The position numbers and the translations under genes are program-made. The notes under the pieces are model-generated. The model was not told where the DNA came from. It saw only the letters and a program-made list of their open reading frames with translations, and ran no database searches. Positions 8,719 to 17,989 of a stretch of DNA of 64,000 bases are shown one piece after another. The first letter of the stretch is position 1, and every line of letters starts with the position of its first letter. Source of the stretch: Alicyclobacillus fastidiosus. GTDB lineage: Bacteria > Bacillota > Bacilli > Alicyclobacillales > Alicyclobacillaceae. The stretch spans positions 2,790,001-2,854,000 of the forward strand of contig NZ_CP104067.1 of assembly GCF_026651875.1 (NCBI RefSeq), written 5' to 3'.

Positions 8719-9715
8719 AGGAAAAATTGTAGAGAGGGGACCCTCATTTCGGATCGCCATTGAAAAGTGGATTGGGCAATATGGCATATACATTCCTGTT
8801 GTCATTCTGCTAATTGTAGGACCAGTAGTCTCTGGGAATTTTTATACCCTAACCAATTTGGTGAGTATTATTGATTCGATATCTCTGCTTGGAATCGTAG
8901 CACTTGGTGTAGCGTTCGTTACTTATAGTGGTAACTACGCAGACATGTCTATCCCAAGTATTATGGCGTTTTCTGGGATTGTATCCATATCAACTCTTAG
9001 ATTTGGAATAGTCGTAAGTCTGGTTTTAGGAATTCTGGCAGGTCTCGTAATTGGTGCAATTAATGGCTTGGTTGTGGGGAAAATAAAAGCAAACCCAATT
9101 ATTTGGACGTTAGCTGTTGAGTACGTTCTCCTAGGTGTCATGCAGTGGGCATGGGGAGGAAAGCAGGTCTTTGTTAGTTCAACTACTCCTGCCATAAATG
9201 ACTTTTTTCAGTTGTCACGGGCGAATTTATGGGGAAGGATCCCCTTGGTGTTTGTTATTTGGTTGGTGTTTGGAGTTGTTACTTACATTTTGATGACTCA
9301 CTCAAAGTTTGGCAGGCGTTTAAAGTTGGTGGGTTCGTCACGTGATGTTGCCAGCACAACAGGGATTAACGTTACATCGACGATTTTTTTGGCCTTCTTG
9401 TTGTCTGCGCTCGGTGCTGCTATCGGAGGAATACTTCTCACTTCGTTGGTTAAATTGGGCGTCTATTACAACGGAACTGGATATGACTTTAATTCGGTCA
9501 CTGCCGTTGTTATCGGGGGTATCACTCTAGCAGGCGGACGTGGAAATATCATTGGCGTGTTTGGTGGGGTATTGGTGATTGGTTTGCTTGCCAATGTTCT
9601 CACTTTGCTAGGCATGTCAGAGTTCATGGAAACAATCGTCCAGGGAATCATTTTTATCCTCGTGGTATTTGTTAATGCTTATTCACTACGGAGGTCAGGA
9701 CGCGATGATTCGTAA
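8708..9715 (+). CDS. Sugar ABC importer permease (RbsC type), first subunit
   Basis: This is a polytopic membrane protein of about 335 residues with eight or more hydrophobic segments. It carries the family-typical AVVIGGITLAGGRGNIIGVFGG loop near the C terminus (only parts quoted here are diagnostic), which contacts the ATPase. The ATG at 8708 is preferred over the upstream in-frame codons because of the GGGG tract 11 bases upstream and the MSVEGKIVERG N terminus. It overlaps the ATPase gene at its start and the second permease gene at its end. Paired different permeases are common in this importer family and probably form a heterodimeric channel. Confidence 0.9.
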   Translation: MSVEGKIVERGPSFRIAIEKWIGQYGIYIPVVILLIVGPVVSGNFYTLTNLVSIIDSISLLGIVALGVAFVTYSGNYADMSIPSIMAFSGIVSISTLRFGIVVSLVLGILAGLVIGAINGLVVGKIKANPIIWTLAVEYVLLGVMQWAWGGKQVFVSSTTPAINDFFQLSRANLWGRIPLVFVIWLVFGVVTYILMTHSKFGRRLKLVGSSRDVASTTGINVTSTIFLAFLLSALGAAIGGILLTSLVKLGVYYNGTGYDFNSVTAVVIGGITLAGGRGNIIGVFGGVLVIGLLANVLTLLGMSEFMETIVQGIIFILVVFVNAYSLRRSGRDDS

Positions 9716-10727
9716 TCAAAACCAAGCTAGTAAGTGGCCAAGAAGGTTAAACGAAAACAGGATATATGTGATTTTTGTACTGGTATTTGCAGTGATGGCC
9801 ATCTTTGCTCCGAGGTTTCTGACTCCATATAACATGGGTACTTTACTTCAAGGGATGACTCTGGACAGTATTTGTGCCGTGGGCTTTACCATAGTGCTGA
9901 TTATGGGACAACTAGATCTCTCTATAGGTTCAAATATCACGATGGGAGCAATGTTTGTCATTGGGTTCCAACCAAGTTTGGGATGGACCTTAAGTTTAAT
10001 TATCGCTCTACTCGCAGGCTCGCTGGTGGGTCTGATAAACGGACTGCTTGTGGCCAAAGCAAAAATACACTCCTTCATAGTAACGTTGGGAACAATGACA
10101 ATTGTTCAGGGGGTTGTGTATCTTTACGCTAATGGGTCCGACGTAAATACAAATGCGTTTGGGTTTGGAAACTGGCTAACCCAGTCCATACCGATAATTT
10201 CTCCTTATGTTCTTATTGGTCTCGTTTTGGTAGTGATATTTGAGGTTGTTATGCGTAAGACACTTTTCGGACGTGGCCTTTATATGATCGGCGGAAATCG
10301 AGAGACCGCGTGGTTGTCCGGGCAACATGTGAATAAGTCCTTGATACTTGGGTTTGTGATTTCAGGTTTTACCTCAGCTCTTGCGGGGGCCCTGTTTGCG
10401 ATAAGTCTAGGTTCGGCAACTCCTACCTTAGGGACTGGGTCGGAGATGGAGGTAATTGCCGCGACTATCATTGGTGGTACTTCAATGGCTGGCGGTGAAG
10501 GTAGTGTCTTGAAAAGTGTGATAGCAGTCCTTGCCCTCACAGTCCTCTTTAATGGCCTGTCGCTGTTCTATGCTCCAAATTCAGTTCAACAAATGTGCAG
10601 TGGCTTAGTTTTGGCGATAGTTGTATTACAAGAGTCTTATTCGCTTTACCGACGTGAAAGAGTCAACGGGATTCGACCTCATTTACTGCAAGAGCTGAGC
10701 AAGTCAGTTTTATTTAATAATAAATAG
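9705..10727 (+). CDS. Sugar ABC importer permease (RbsC type), second subunit
   Basis: This 340-residue polytopic membrane protein is homologous to the upstream permease. The AATIIGGTSMAGGEGS segment is the family hallmark, and GLINGLLVAKAKIHSFIVTL matches the conserved core of RbsC-type permeases. The ATG at 9705 has GGAGG 10 bases upstream and overlaps the previous stop by 11 bases, so translation is likely coupled. It acts in the cytoplasmic membrane with the ATPase (7201) and the lipoprotein receptor (10828). Confidence 0.92.
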   Translation: MIRNQNQASKWPRRLNENRIYVIFVLVFAVMAIFAPRFLTPYNMGTLLQGMTLDSICAVGFTIVLIMGQLDLSIGSNITMGAMFVIGFQPSLGWTLSLIIALLAGSLVGLINGLLVAKAKIHSFIVTLGTMTIVQGVVYLYANGSDVNTNAFGFGNWLTQSIPIISPYVLIGLVLVVIFEVVMRKTLFGRGLYMIGGNRETAWLSGQHVNKSLILGFVISGFTSALAGALFAISLGSATPTLGTGSEMEVIAATIIGGTSMAGGEGSVLKSVIAVLALTVLFNGLSLFYAPNSVQQMCSGLVLAIVVLQESYSLYRRERVNGIRPHLLQELSKSVLFNNK

Positions 10728-10827
10728 GCTGACATAGTTTAGATAGGAAATGAGGTGATGCAAGGTAGGTTAAAAATGTTAAAGGGTGCTTTTATAAAGA
10801 TTTTGAACATTTTTTGGGGGGACATTT

Positions 10828-12039
10828 ATGAAGCGAAAAGTATCTTATCTTTCGACGACCGTCGTTGTGCCATTAGGTTTAGCTCTCTTGCTTGCGGGTT
10901 GTGGAACCCAAGCTTCCGGTAGTTCTTCTGCCGGCTCGAGCAGTGGATCTTCAAATTCAAATCTTGCTAAATCATTAGCCGTAAATGTGTCTAATTTAAA
11001 GTCTACAGATGGGCAACCGCTTATTCAGCCAGCACCTCAGATTAAGATTCCTCCACGCCCGGCCAATCCCGACGCATTACCAGAAACCAACATACTTCAC
11101 TGGTGGGATATGGAATATGCAGGATGGGACGTAACAAAAGTAAATCAGCCCAAATCACCAGATAATGGTGCTATCGGGAAAACTATTGATATTCTTGAAC
11201 CAGGTCCACATCCGTACTTTACGGCATATACCAAAGGTGCAAAAGAGATAGCTAACGCTTACCAAATGCACTTGAATATCATGGTAGGAGATTGGACCGT
11301 AAATACTCAGGAGCAACAAGTGCAAGAAGCTATCAATCAACATCCGGACATGATTATCATTGCTCCAGTAGATGCGGATACCGCTGTGAATGAACTGCGT
11401 CAAATCAATCAAGCAGGTATTCCGGCAATTGTGAGTAACTTGTTGCCAACCAATCAGGCAATGCAGTATGCGCTTATGTGGACTGGTCCAGACGATTGGG
11501 CGAATATGCAGTTGCTTGCGGATGAATTCGCTAAAGATATGAACTACCAAGGTGATTATGTGATCATCAGACATAATCCGGGTTCATCTCCATATTATTC
11601 AAGAACGTATGCATTCATGGATGAATTGCTTAAGGTAGCACCGAAAATGCATGTGCTGGCTATGCAAACCGGGCAATTAAACGCTACCGTCTCTCAGCAA
11701 TTAACGTCGAATTGGATCACGCGTTTCGGTTCACAACTGAAGGGTATTATGAGTGCTGATGACTCTAATTCACAAATTGGAATTAACCAAGCAGTACAAA
11801 ATGCTCACCGGGAAGATATTGTTCGTGTTGCCGCCGGCAACAGCAAAATTGGAATGCAGGCATTACAAAGTGGTCAAGTAGTAGCCATAAGCTATCAATC
11901 TGCACAGGGTGATGGTGCGCTTCCGGTCTATGAAGCGGCGCAGTGGTTTGATGGGAAAACGTTACCTCCAGTGCGTTACCTACCGATGGGGATTATTACG
12001 AAAAGTAATGTCAGTAAGTACCTGCCTGCACAGTGGTGA
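10828..12039 (+). CDS. Sugar-binding lipoprotein of the ABC importer
   Basis: The 403-residue precursor starts with a lipoprotein signal peptide (MKRK, a hydrophobic stretch and the lipobox LLAGC with the modified cysteine at position 25). A Ser/Gly-rich linker of about 20 residues follows. The mature part is a periplasmic-binding-protein family 4 (ribose-binding type) domain, with motifs such as NQHPDMIIIAPVDADTAV and IKGIMSADDSN-like segments. Anchored outside the membrane, it delivers the sugar to the permease pair. It is 100 bases downstream of the permeases and ends at a strong terminator, closing the importer operon. Confidence 0.92.
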   Translation: MKRKVSYLSTTVVVPLGLALLLAGCGTQASGSSSAGSSSGSSNSNLAKSLAVNVSNLKSTDGQPLIQPAPQIKIPPRPANPDALPETNILHWWDMEYAGWDVTKVNQPKSPDNGAIGKTIDILEPGPHPYFTAYTKGAKEIANAYQMHLNIMVGDWTVNTQEQQVQEAINQHPDMIIIAPVDADTAVNELRQINQAGIPAIVSNLLPTNQAMQYALMWTGPDDWANMQLLADEFAKDMNYQGDYVIIRHNPGSSPYYSRTYAFMDELLKVAPKMHVLAMQTGQLNATVSQQLTSNWITRFGSQLKGIMSADDSNSQIGINQAVQNAHREDIVRVAAGNSKIGMQALQSGQVVAISYQSAQGDGALPVYEAAQWFDGKTLPPVRYLPMGIITKSNVSKYLPAQW

Positions 12040-12050
12040 TTGGACTTCAG

Positions 12051-12080
12051 AACAGGGGTCTGCTTGCAGATCCCTGTTTT
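12051..12080 (+). terminator. Rho-independent terminator of the importer operon
   Basis: A 12-bp stem pairs ACAGGGGTCTGC with GCAGATCCCTGT (one G-U pair) around a TT loop. It runs straight into TTTTG. It begins 12 bases after the binding-protein stop codon. Confidence 0.85.
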
Positions 12081-12166
12081 GAACGCTACCAGCATAGGTA
12101 TTTCAGGGAGCGTAAGTAATTACATTATCTATATACCTCACGCAATACTTTTGGGGGGAAATTGTT

Positions 12167-13738
12167 TTGTACGCATGGGGGAATGAGATAGAAAGAGATA
12201 TTATCACTGAGACGGTGAATGGACTTTCAATCCCAACCTATGAAAGCCGCCCGGTGAATCTACCTAATACATTGCAAACTAGTGCTTTGCTACATCCTGA
12301 GAGGGTAGCTCTTGTATGTGGAGATACCCGTATAACATATGAAGATTTCTATCGTCGTGTATTAACGATTGCAACCTACCTTCATGACGAGTGTAACTTT
12401 CAGCGCGGGGAAAGAATAGCAATTATACTAAAGAATACCGCAGAATTTTGTATTATGACTTATGCAGCTCTTTTTGCTGGACTCATTGTAGTACCGATAA
12501 GCACCAAGCTAAGACCGAATGAAATGGCGGTTCTCTTAAATGACGCAAAAGTGAATGGGATCGTCATAGATTCCGACGAGCAGGCCCAAGCGCTGAGCGC
12601 GTTATTGATTATCAAAGCACGATTCTTCTACCAATCTAGCGTGATGAGTAACTTCGGTGTTGAATATCAGGATTTTAGTCCATTACCACAACTCTCAACA
12701 CATGATCCTGCGTTTATTATGTACACTTCTGGGACGACGGGTAATCCCAAAGGTGTTGTACTGTCCCATTTTAACGCGATTCATGGTGCGATCAATTATG
12801 AAAGATGTTATGGATTAACATCTGCTGATAAGACAATAATTGCTGTACCGATTTTCCACGGTACAGGATTAATGGCGCAATTAGTCACGTTTGTTTACCT
12901 TGGAGGAACTATTGTTCTTCTTGAGACGTTTAATGCTCACCAAATGCTTGAGCTAAGCGAGAAAGAGCAAATTACACATACAATTTGTGTTCCCACCATT
13001 TACAATTTGTTAATGCAGGTACCAAATTACAGCAACTATAATTTAACCTATAGAGTCCTAGGAACTGGGGGGGCACCTATATCCCAAAAGTTATTTCAGA
13101 ACATCAAAAATTGGCTACCCAATGCTGAGCTACTAAACACTTATGGACTGACAGAGGCTACATCTCCTGCTTTGATGACGCCCAAAGAGATGGCGAGGCA
13201 TAAGATTGGATCCATTGGAATTGCCAGCCCTGTCATCGAATGTAGGATTATAGACATAGATGAAGGGGGACCGGTCAAAACAGGACAGCCAGGCGAAATT
13301 CTATTAAAGGGGGCATTGATAACCAGTGGATATTGGAATAATGAAACGGCGACACGAGAGACGATTGTAGATGGCTGGTTGCATACTGGAGACGTTGGTT
13401 GGATGGATGACGATGGTTTCGTCTATTTGTGTGACCGTATTAAAAATATGATTAATCGGGGTGGGGAAAAAATCTACAGTATTGAAGTTGAAGATGTAAT
13501 TTCCAGTCATCCTGAGGTACTTGAAGTTGCTGCTGTTGGCGTAGCTGACGAATTATACGGAGAAGTTGTAAAGGCTGTTGTGATCCCAGTGCACGGGAAT
13601 ACTTTAAAAGCTGAAGACATCATCTCGTGGGCTTCCGAACGGCTCGCTAAGTTTAAGGTACCGCGTTTTGTAGAATTCCGAGACAGTCTTCCACGTAACG
13701 CCGCAGGAAAAGTTGTAAAGAGTTCATTGAGAGAATGA
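12167..13738 (+). CDS. AMP-forming acyl-CoA synthetase
   Basis: The 523-residue protein is an ANL-superfamily ligase. Visible motifs are the P-loop YTSGTTGNPKGV (about residues 187-198), NTYGLTEATSP, the TGD hinge region (WLHTGDVGWMDDDG), RIKNMINRGGEKI, and the C-terminal catalytic lysine in PRNAAGKVVKSSL. It would activate a carboxylic acid to its CoA thioester via an acyl-adenylate. The start is TTG at 12167 with GGGGGG 7 bases upstream. Its place between the sugar importer and a dehydratase, with CoA transferase and MaoC genes following, suggests that an acid intermediate of this pathway is handled as a CoA ester. The substrate is unknown. Confidence 0.9.
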   Translation: MYAWGNEIERDIITETVNGLSIPTYESRPVNLPNTLQTSALLHPERVALVCGDTRITYEDFYRRVLTIATYLHDECNFQRGERIAIILKNTAEFCIMTYAALFAGLIVVPISTKLRPNEMAVLLNDAKVNGIVIDSDEQAQALSALLIIKARFFYQSSVMSNFGVEYQDFSPLPQLSTHDPAFIMYTSGTTGNPKGVVLSHFNAIHGAINYERCYGLTSADKTIIAVPIFHGTGLMAQLVTFVYLGGTIVLLETFNAHQMLELSEKEQITHTICVPTIYNLLMQVPNYSNYNLTYRVLGTGGAPISQKLFQNIKNWLPNAELLNTYGLTEATSPALMTPKEMARHKIGSIGIASPVIECRIIDIDEGGPVKTGQPGEILLKGALITSGYWNNETATRETIVDGWLHTGDVGWMDDDGFVYLCDRIKNMINRGGEKIYSIEVEDVISSHPEVLEVAAVGVADELYGEVVKAVVIPVHGNTLKAEDIISWASERLAKFKVPRFVEFRDSLPRNAAGKVVKSSLRE

Positions 13739-13840
13739 AAATAAATTAAGCAAGTTTGAACATGGATAGTTATTTTGATTAGTTGTCTAACAACACTTGG
13801 TTAGTCATGGTTTGTGAATATTTATACACTTAATAATCAG

Positions 13841-13851
13841 TGGTAGTACTG
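13841..13851. promoter_or_regulatory. Candidate third GntR-type operator half-site
   Basis: TGGTAGTACTG follows the TGGT-N3-AC pattern of the operators at 3415 and 7165, but its right half is imperfect. It lies about 60-70 bases upstream of the second dehydratase gene. This is a weaker match than the other two. Confidence 0.4.
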
Positions 13852-13910
13852 TAATACTGTATTTGTGGGTGCAAATTCCGAAGAAAACTACTGAAAGAGG
13901 GGCTTTACAA

Positions 13911-15008
13911 ATGAAAATTACAAGGGTTGAAACTTTTGTTCTTCATGTGCCAATTAATCCTCCAATTGAAGATTCGATCAATCACGCAGCTCATTGGGGG
14001 ATAGCAGGAGTAAACATTTATACTGACGATGGCTTGTTTGGAACCGGTTACACAGGAACTACCGCATTTGGCGATGAAATGATTGTCCAAACCATAGAAC
14101 GATACTACACTCCTCTTCTACTTGGGAAAGACCCCTTTAATGTTAAGAAAATATGGGATGAACTAAGATTTGGGGAAATGCATTGGATTGGTCGGGCGGG
14201 TATTACCCATATGGCATTGGCCGCAGTCGATATTGCCTTATGGGATCTAATGGCCAAAGCTGCGGGGAAGCCCCTTTGGCAATTGCTCGGTGGTCATAAA
14301 CCGGATCGGATTAAGGCCTACAATACGAACGGTGGTTGGCTCAATTGGAGTGTGGATCGTCTAATTAAAGACTGTGTAAGTTTTGTGGAGCAGGGCTTTA
14401 CAGGCGTGAAAATGAAAGTGGGAAAACCTGATCCTCGGGAAGACTACGAGCGAGTGATGGCTCTACGCAAAGCCATTGGCGATGATATCACTTTGATGGT
14501 TGACGTTAACCAGATGTGGAACATTACCACGGCTATGACTTGGGGAAAAAGATTAGAGGATTTCAACATATATTGGCTCGAGGAACCCCTAAATCCCGAT
14601 GATATTAGCGGGCATGCGAAATTAGCAAATGAGCTGAATACACCGATTGCGTTAGGAGAACATGTATATCATAAATTTGCTTTCCGTGATTACATCGCAC
14701 AAGGGGCAGTAGAGTTTGTTCAGGTAGACGTAACTCGTGTGGGGGGCGTTACGGAATGGTTACAAGTAGCTAATCTGGCTGCTTGTTATGATTTGCGTGT
14801 TTGTCCTCATGTTGGAGACATGGGACAGATCCACCAACATTTAGTTGCTGCTACTCAGAATGCATATATGTTGGAATATATTCCATGGATCCGTCACATT
14901 TTTGTTGAACCCGTAACGGTAGAGAATGGATATTATAAAATTCCCGAACGACCTGGCGCTTCTACTGAAATATTACTAAGTGCATTTGAAACCTATAGAG
15001 TTCTTTAA
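13911..15008 (+). CDS. Enolase-superfamily (mandelate racemase type) sugar-acid dehydratase
   Basis: The 366-residue protein has the complete mandelate racemase subgroup active site: K167-M-K169, metal ligands D198 (MVDVN), E224 (WLEEP) and E250 (LGEH), and the D273/H300 dyad (QVDVTR and CPHVG). It differs from the dehydratase at 1163 in keeping the normal K-x-K motif, so the two probably act on different stereoisomers or intermediates. The ATG at 13911 is chosen over an upstream in-frame ATG at 13863 because an AGAGGGG site precedes it and family members begin MKIT. It leads a dense run of same-strand genes to 20531. Confidence 0.9.
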   Translation: MKITRVETFVLHVPINPPIEDSINHAAHWGIAGVNIYTDDGLFGTGYTGTTAFGDEMIVQTIERYYTPLLLGKDPFNVKKIWDELRFGEMHWIGRAGITHMALAAVDIALWDLMAKAAGKPLWQLLGGHKPDRIKAYNTNGGWLNWSVDRLIKDCVSFVEQGFTGVKMKVGKPDPREDYERVMALRKAIGDDITLMVDVNQMWNITTAMTWGKRLEDFNIYWLEEPLNPDDISGHAKLANELNTPIALGEHVYHKFAFRDYIAQGAVEFVQVDVTRVGGVTEWLQVANLAACYDLRVCPHVGDMGQIHQHLVAATQNAYMLEYIPWIRHIFVEPVTVENGYYKIPERPGASTEILLSAFETYRVL

Positions 15009-15046
15009 AAATCAAGAAGAATATCTTGCTTTTGGAGGTCGATGAC

Positions 15047-15490
15047 ATGGAAAAATCTGTGTTTTATGAAGATTATGATGTTGGTTCTGTTCGTGAAACT
15101 ATGGGACGCACAATTACGGAAACGGATATTGTCCTACATGCTGGTCAAACAGGGGATTTTTACCCCCACCACATGGATGCTGAGTGGTGTAAAGGTCAGG
15201 AGTTTGGCCAAAGAATTGCGCACGGAACATTGATTTTTAGCGTAGGAATTGGGATGGCAGCCGGGGAGATTAACCCTGAGGCTTTTTCCTATGGCTATGA
15301 TCGATTGAGATTCATTAATCCCGTTTACATTGGCGATACAATCTACAACAAGGTCACGATTAAGGAGAAAAGAGATTATCCCAAGAGACCTGATTATGGA
15401 ATTGTTGTAGAACTCTGCGAGATCCAAAACCAGCGGGGAGAATTAGTCATCGCTTGTGAGCATCTCCTATTGGCAAAGAAACGGAAATAG
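15047..15490 (+). CDS. MaoC-like hot-dog dehydratase
   Basis: This 147-residue single hot-dog-fold protein carries the R-specific hydratase motif as [12 protein letters not shown] and [10 protein letters not shown] (catalytic Asp and His). Such enzymes hydrate or dehydrate 2-enoyl-CoA thioesters. The ATG at 15047 is selected because GGAGGTC ends 6 bases upstream. A related, longer paralogue lies at 17990; both share the [20 protein letters not shown] C-terminal half. The presence of two MaoC proteins with a CoA transferase and CoA ligase suggests CoA-ester chemistry; the substrate is unknown. Confidence 0.85.
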   Translation: MEKSVFYEDYDVGSVRETMGRTITETDIVLHAGQTGDFYPHHMDAEWCKGQEFGQRIAHGTLIFSVGIGMAAGEINPEAFSYGYDRLRFINPVYIGDTIYNKVTIKEKRDYPKRPDYGIVVELCEIQNQRGELVIACEHLLLAKKRK

Positions 15491-15631
15491 GCGTCTTTGT
15501 GTCTTATGCACGAGATTCCTTTGGAATCTGTTTGAAATGATGAACTTAATAGCAAGGGCCATGATATGAGTAGTTGATTGCTCATCGAGGTCTAGTGAGA
15601 ATCTTAAAACCGAGTCGTAGAGGTGATAACT

Positions 15632-16789
15632 ATGTCCGTAAAACTAAACGGTATCACGTGGAATCATAGTCGTGGCTATGCATCGGTAGTGGCTGCAGCA
15701 CAAAGATTTTCCGAAATAAACCCTGATATTGAAATAATGTGGGAAAAGAGATCGCTACAAGAATTTGCTGACTACCCAATAGATCAGTTGATAGACAAGT
15801 ATGATTTACTTGTCATTGATCATCCTTGGGCTGGATTTGCATACGCCAACAGTGCTCTTCTTCCGTTGGAAAAATACCTATCAAAGGAATATCTCGATGA
15901 CCAGAAAGAAGGATCCGTTGGTAAGTCGTTTGAAAGCTACAACTTTAATGGAAGTCAATTTGCACTAGCCATTGACGCGGCTACACCGGTTGCCGCCTAT
16001 AGGGAAGATTTGTTGAAACTACAGGGAACTCAGCCGCCCCAGACTTGGGCTGATGTGCTCAAATTAGCGCGACTGAAGAAAGTCATTTTCCCCGCGATCC
16101 CAATCGATACGCTGATGAACTTTTACATGCTCTGTGTAACCATGAATGGGGAATTGTTCACTGATGAGGGAACAGTTGTTGATGAGTACATCGGAACTCA
16201 AGCTTTGGAACAATTAAAAGAGTTGGCATCTCTCTGTCCGAATGACATTTTCAATTGGAACCCAATTCAAATATACGAAATGTTAACGAGGAACGACGAC
16301 TTTGTTTATTGCCCCTTTGCGTATGGATACTCCAATTATTCCCGCCAAGGGTATAGCCGACATAACCTGGTGTTTGATGATCTCGTATCTCTAAATGAGT
16401 ATGGTCGCCTTGTGAGTACACTCGGTGGCACTGGAATTGCCATATCCGCTAGTTGCCAAAACATTAACGAGGCCGTTCTATTTGCAGAATATGTTGCCAG
16501 TCCGAACTGTCAGAAATCAATTTATTTTACAAGCGGTGGTCAACCTGGACATCGATCAGCGTGGCTTGATGAAGAGGTGAATAGTCTCAGTAACCAGTTT
16601 TTCAAAAACACTTTACCTACACTCGATAGGGCATATGTGCGTCCCCGCTATTGTGGTTACCTGTATTTTCAAGATCATGCTGGTGTTATCGTCCAAGAAT
16701 ATCTTCGCGGAAATACTAGTTCGAAGGCTGTCCTCGATAAATTAAAAAATCTATATCATCAGTCCACAAAGGAGGGAGTTTCGTCATGA
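15632..16789 (+). CDS. Solute-binding-protein-like protein without signal peptide
   Basis: The 385-residue protein resembles family 1 extracellular solute-binding proteins: an N-terminal alpha/beta lobe with VVAAAQRFSEINPDIEI, then LLVIDHPWAGFAYAN, and a two-lobe length. It starts directly with folded-domain sequence (MSVKLNGITWNHSRGY). There is no hydrophobic signal or lipobox, so export by Sec is not predicted. The ATG at 15632 follows GAGGTG by 6 bases; a GTG at 15623 would add only three residues. It overlaps the CoA transferase start by 4 bases (ATGA). It may be a cytoplasmic binding or sensor protein, or be exported by an unseen partner. Confidence 0.7.
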   Translation: MSVKLNGITWNHSRGYASVVAAAQRFSEINPDIEIMWEKRSLQEFADYPIDQLIDKYDLLVIDHPWAGFAYANSALLPLEKYLSKEYLDDQKEGSVGKSFESYNFNGSQFALAIDAATPVAAYREDLLKLQGTQPPQTWADVLKLARLKKVIFPAIPIDTLMNFYMLCVTMNGELFTDEGTVVDEYIGTQALEQLKELASLCPNDIFNWNPIQIYEMLTRNDDFVYCPFAYGYSNYSRQGYSRHNLVFDDLVSLNEYGRLVSTLGGTGIAISASCQNINEAVLFAEYVASPNCQKSIYFTSGGQPGHRSAWLDEEVNSLSNQFFKNTLPTLDRAYVRPRYCGYLYFQDHAGVIVQEYLRGNTSSKAVLDKLKNLYHQSTKEGVSS

Positions 16790-17922
16790 AACCGCTTGAA
16801 GGGCTACTCGTGTTAGATTTTAGTCAGTTTCTATCTGGACCTTCTGCGGCACTTAGATTGGCGGATATGGGCGCTCGTGTAATCAAGGTGGAACGTCCAG
16901 GAATTGGAGATGGCTGCCGAGCGCTGTCCTTAGGGGTTGACTTGGACGGGGATAGCTTATTATTTCACACCATTAATCGAAACAAGGAAAGCTATACGGC
17001 AGACTTGAAAGAAAAATCAGATTTACAAAACATTATGAAGTTGGTTGGAAGTGCAGATGTCCTCATTGAAAACTTTCGCCCAGGTGTCATGGAGAAGCTG
17101 GGACTCGGATATGAATCGGTTTGTGAGATAAACCCGAAATTGGTATATGGGAGAATTACTGGGTATGGTGTCAGTGGCCCATGGAAGGAGAAGCCAGGCC
17201 AAGACTTATTAGTTCAAGCGATTTCGGGTTTAACATGGCTAAATGGTGATGCAGCACAACCACCAATGCCTTTTGGATTGGCTGTTGCGGATATGTTGAC
17301 TGGTGCGTATCTGACACAAGGAATTTTGGCATGTTTGGTTCGCCGAAGTGTAAAGGGCATAGGTGGTTTGGTAGAAGTTAGTCTGTTGGAGTCCATCATG
17401 GATTTCCAATTTGAAGTTTTCACTACTTACTTAAACGGAGGCCCGGCGCCACGAAGAAGTGAGATAAATAGTGCGCACGCCTATTTGGGTGCACCGTATG
17501 GAATTTATGAAACTAAGGATGGTTATCTGGCGCTAGCTATGGGCTCAGTTCCAAGGCTGGGGGAACTACTCGGATGCAGTGCGTTAAACGAATATCAAGA
17601 CAAACATACATGGATAACCAAACGGGATGAAATTAAAAGTATTCTTGTCTCTCACTTAAAGACCCGGACGACTCAGGAGTGGTTGTCAATTTTAGAGCCT
17701 GCCGACTACTGGTGTTCAGATGTATATACTTGGCAGCAACTTCTAAACCATGATGGATTCAAAGCCCTCAACCTAGTCCAAGACTTAGAGTTGCCAAATG
17801 GCGAATTGTTGAAAACTACCCGGTGCCCTGTCCGCGTAGATGGAGAAATCTTAACATCGACAAAATGTGCTCCTGCACTTGGGGTGCATACAGAATTGAT
17901 TAATTCACAATTTAATATTTAA
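16786..17922 (+). CDS. CaiB/BaiF family CoA transferase (class III)
   Basis: The 378-residue protein has the class III CoA-transferase features: an N-terminal LDFSQFLSGPSAALRLADMG region, IKVERPGIGD, and IENFRPGVMEKLGLG. The probable catalytic aspartate is in LAVADMLTGAY. It would move CoA between carboxylic acids without ATP. The start codon overlaps the stop of the preceding gene (ATGA), so the two proteins are translationally coupled. With MaoC proteins on both sides, the arrangement resembles mesaconyl-CoA-type modules in which a CaiB transferase and MaoC hydratases act in succession; that comparison is inference. Confidence 0.9.
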   Translation: MKPLEGLLVLDFSQFLSGPSAALRLADMGARVIKVERPGIGDGCRALSLGVDLDGDSLLFHTINRNKESYTADLKEKSDLQNIMKLVGSADVLIENFRPGVMEKLGLGYESVCEINPKLVYGRITGYGVSGPWKEKPGQDLLVQAISGLTWLNGDAAQPPMPFGLAVADMLTGAYLTQGILACLVRRSVKGIGGLVEVSLLESIMDFQFEVFTTYLNGGPAPRRSEINSAHAYLGAPYGIYETKDGYLALAMGSVPRLGELLGCSALNEYQDKHTWITKRDEIKSILVSHLKTRTTQEWLSILEPADYWCSDVYTWQQLLNHDGFKALNLVQDLELPNGELLKTTRCPVRVDGEILTSTKCAPALGVHTELINSQFNI

Positions 17923-17989
17923 TAAATATGAAAGTTCTATGATGTTTCCCGTACCCATGATGGACCTATGAAAAAGGAGAGACAGTATA

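Noticed and set aside
11155..11574. A 139-residue minus-strand frame inside the sugar-binding lipoprotein gene
   Set aside because: It is fully antisense to a confident gene and has no family motif; it is a shadow of codon bias.
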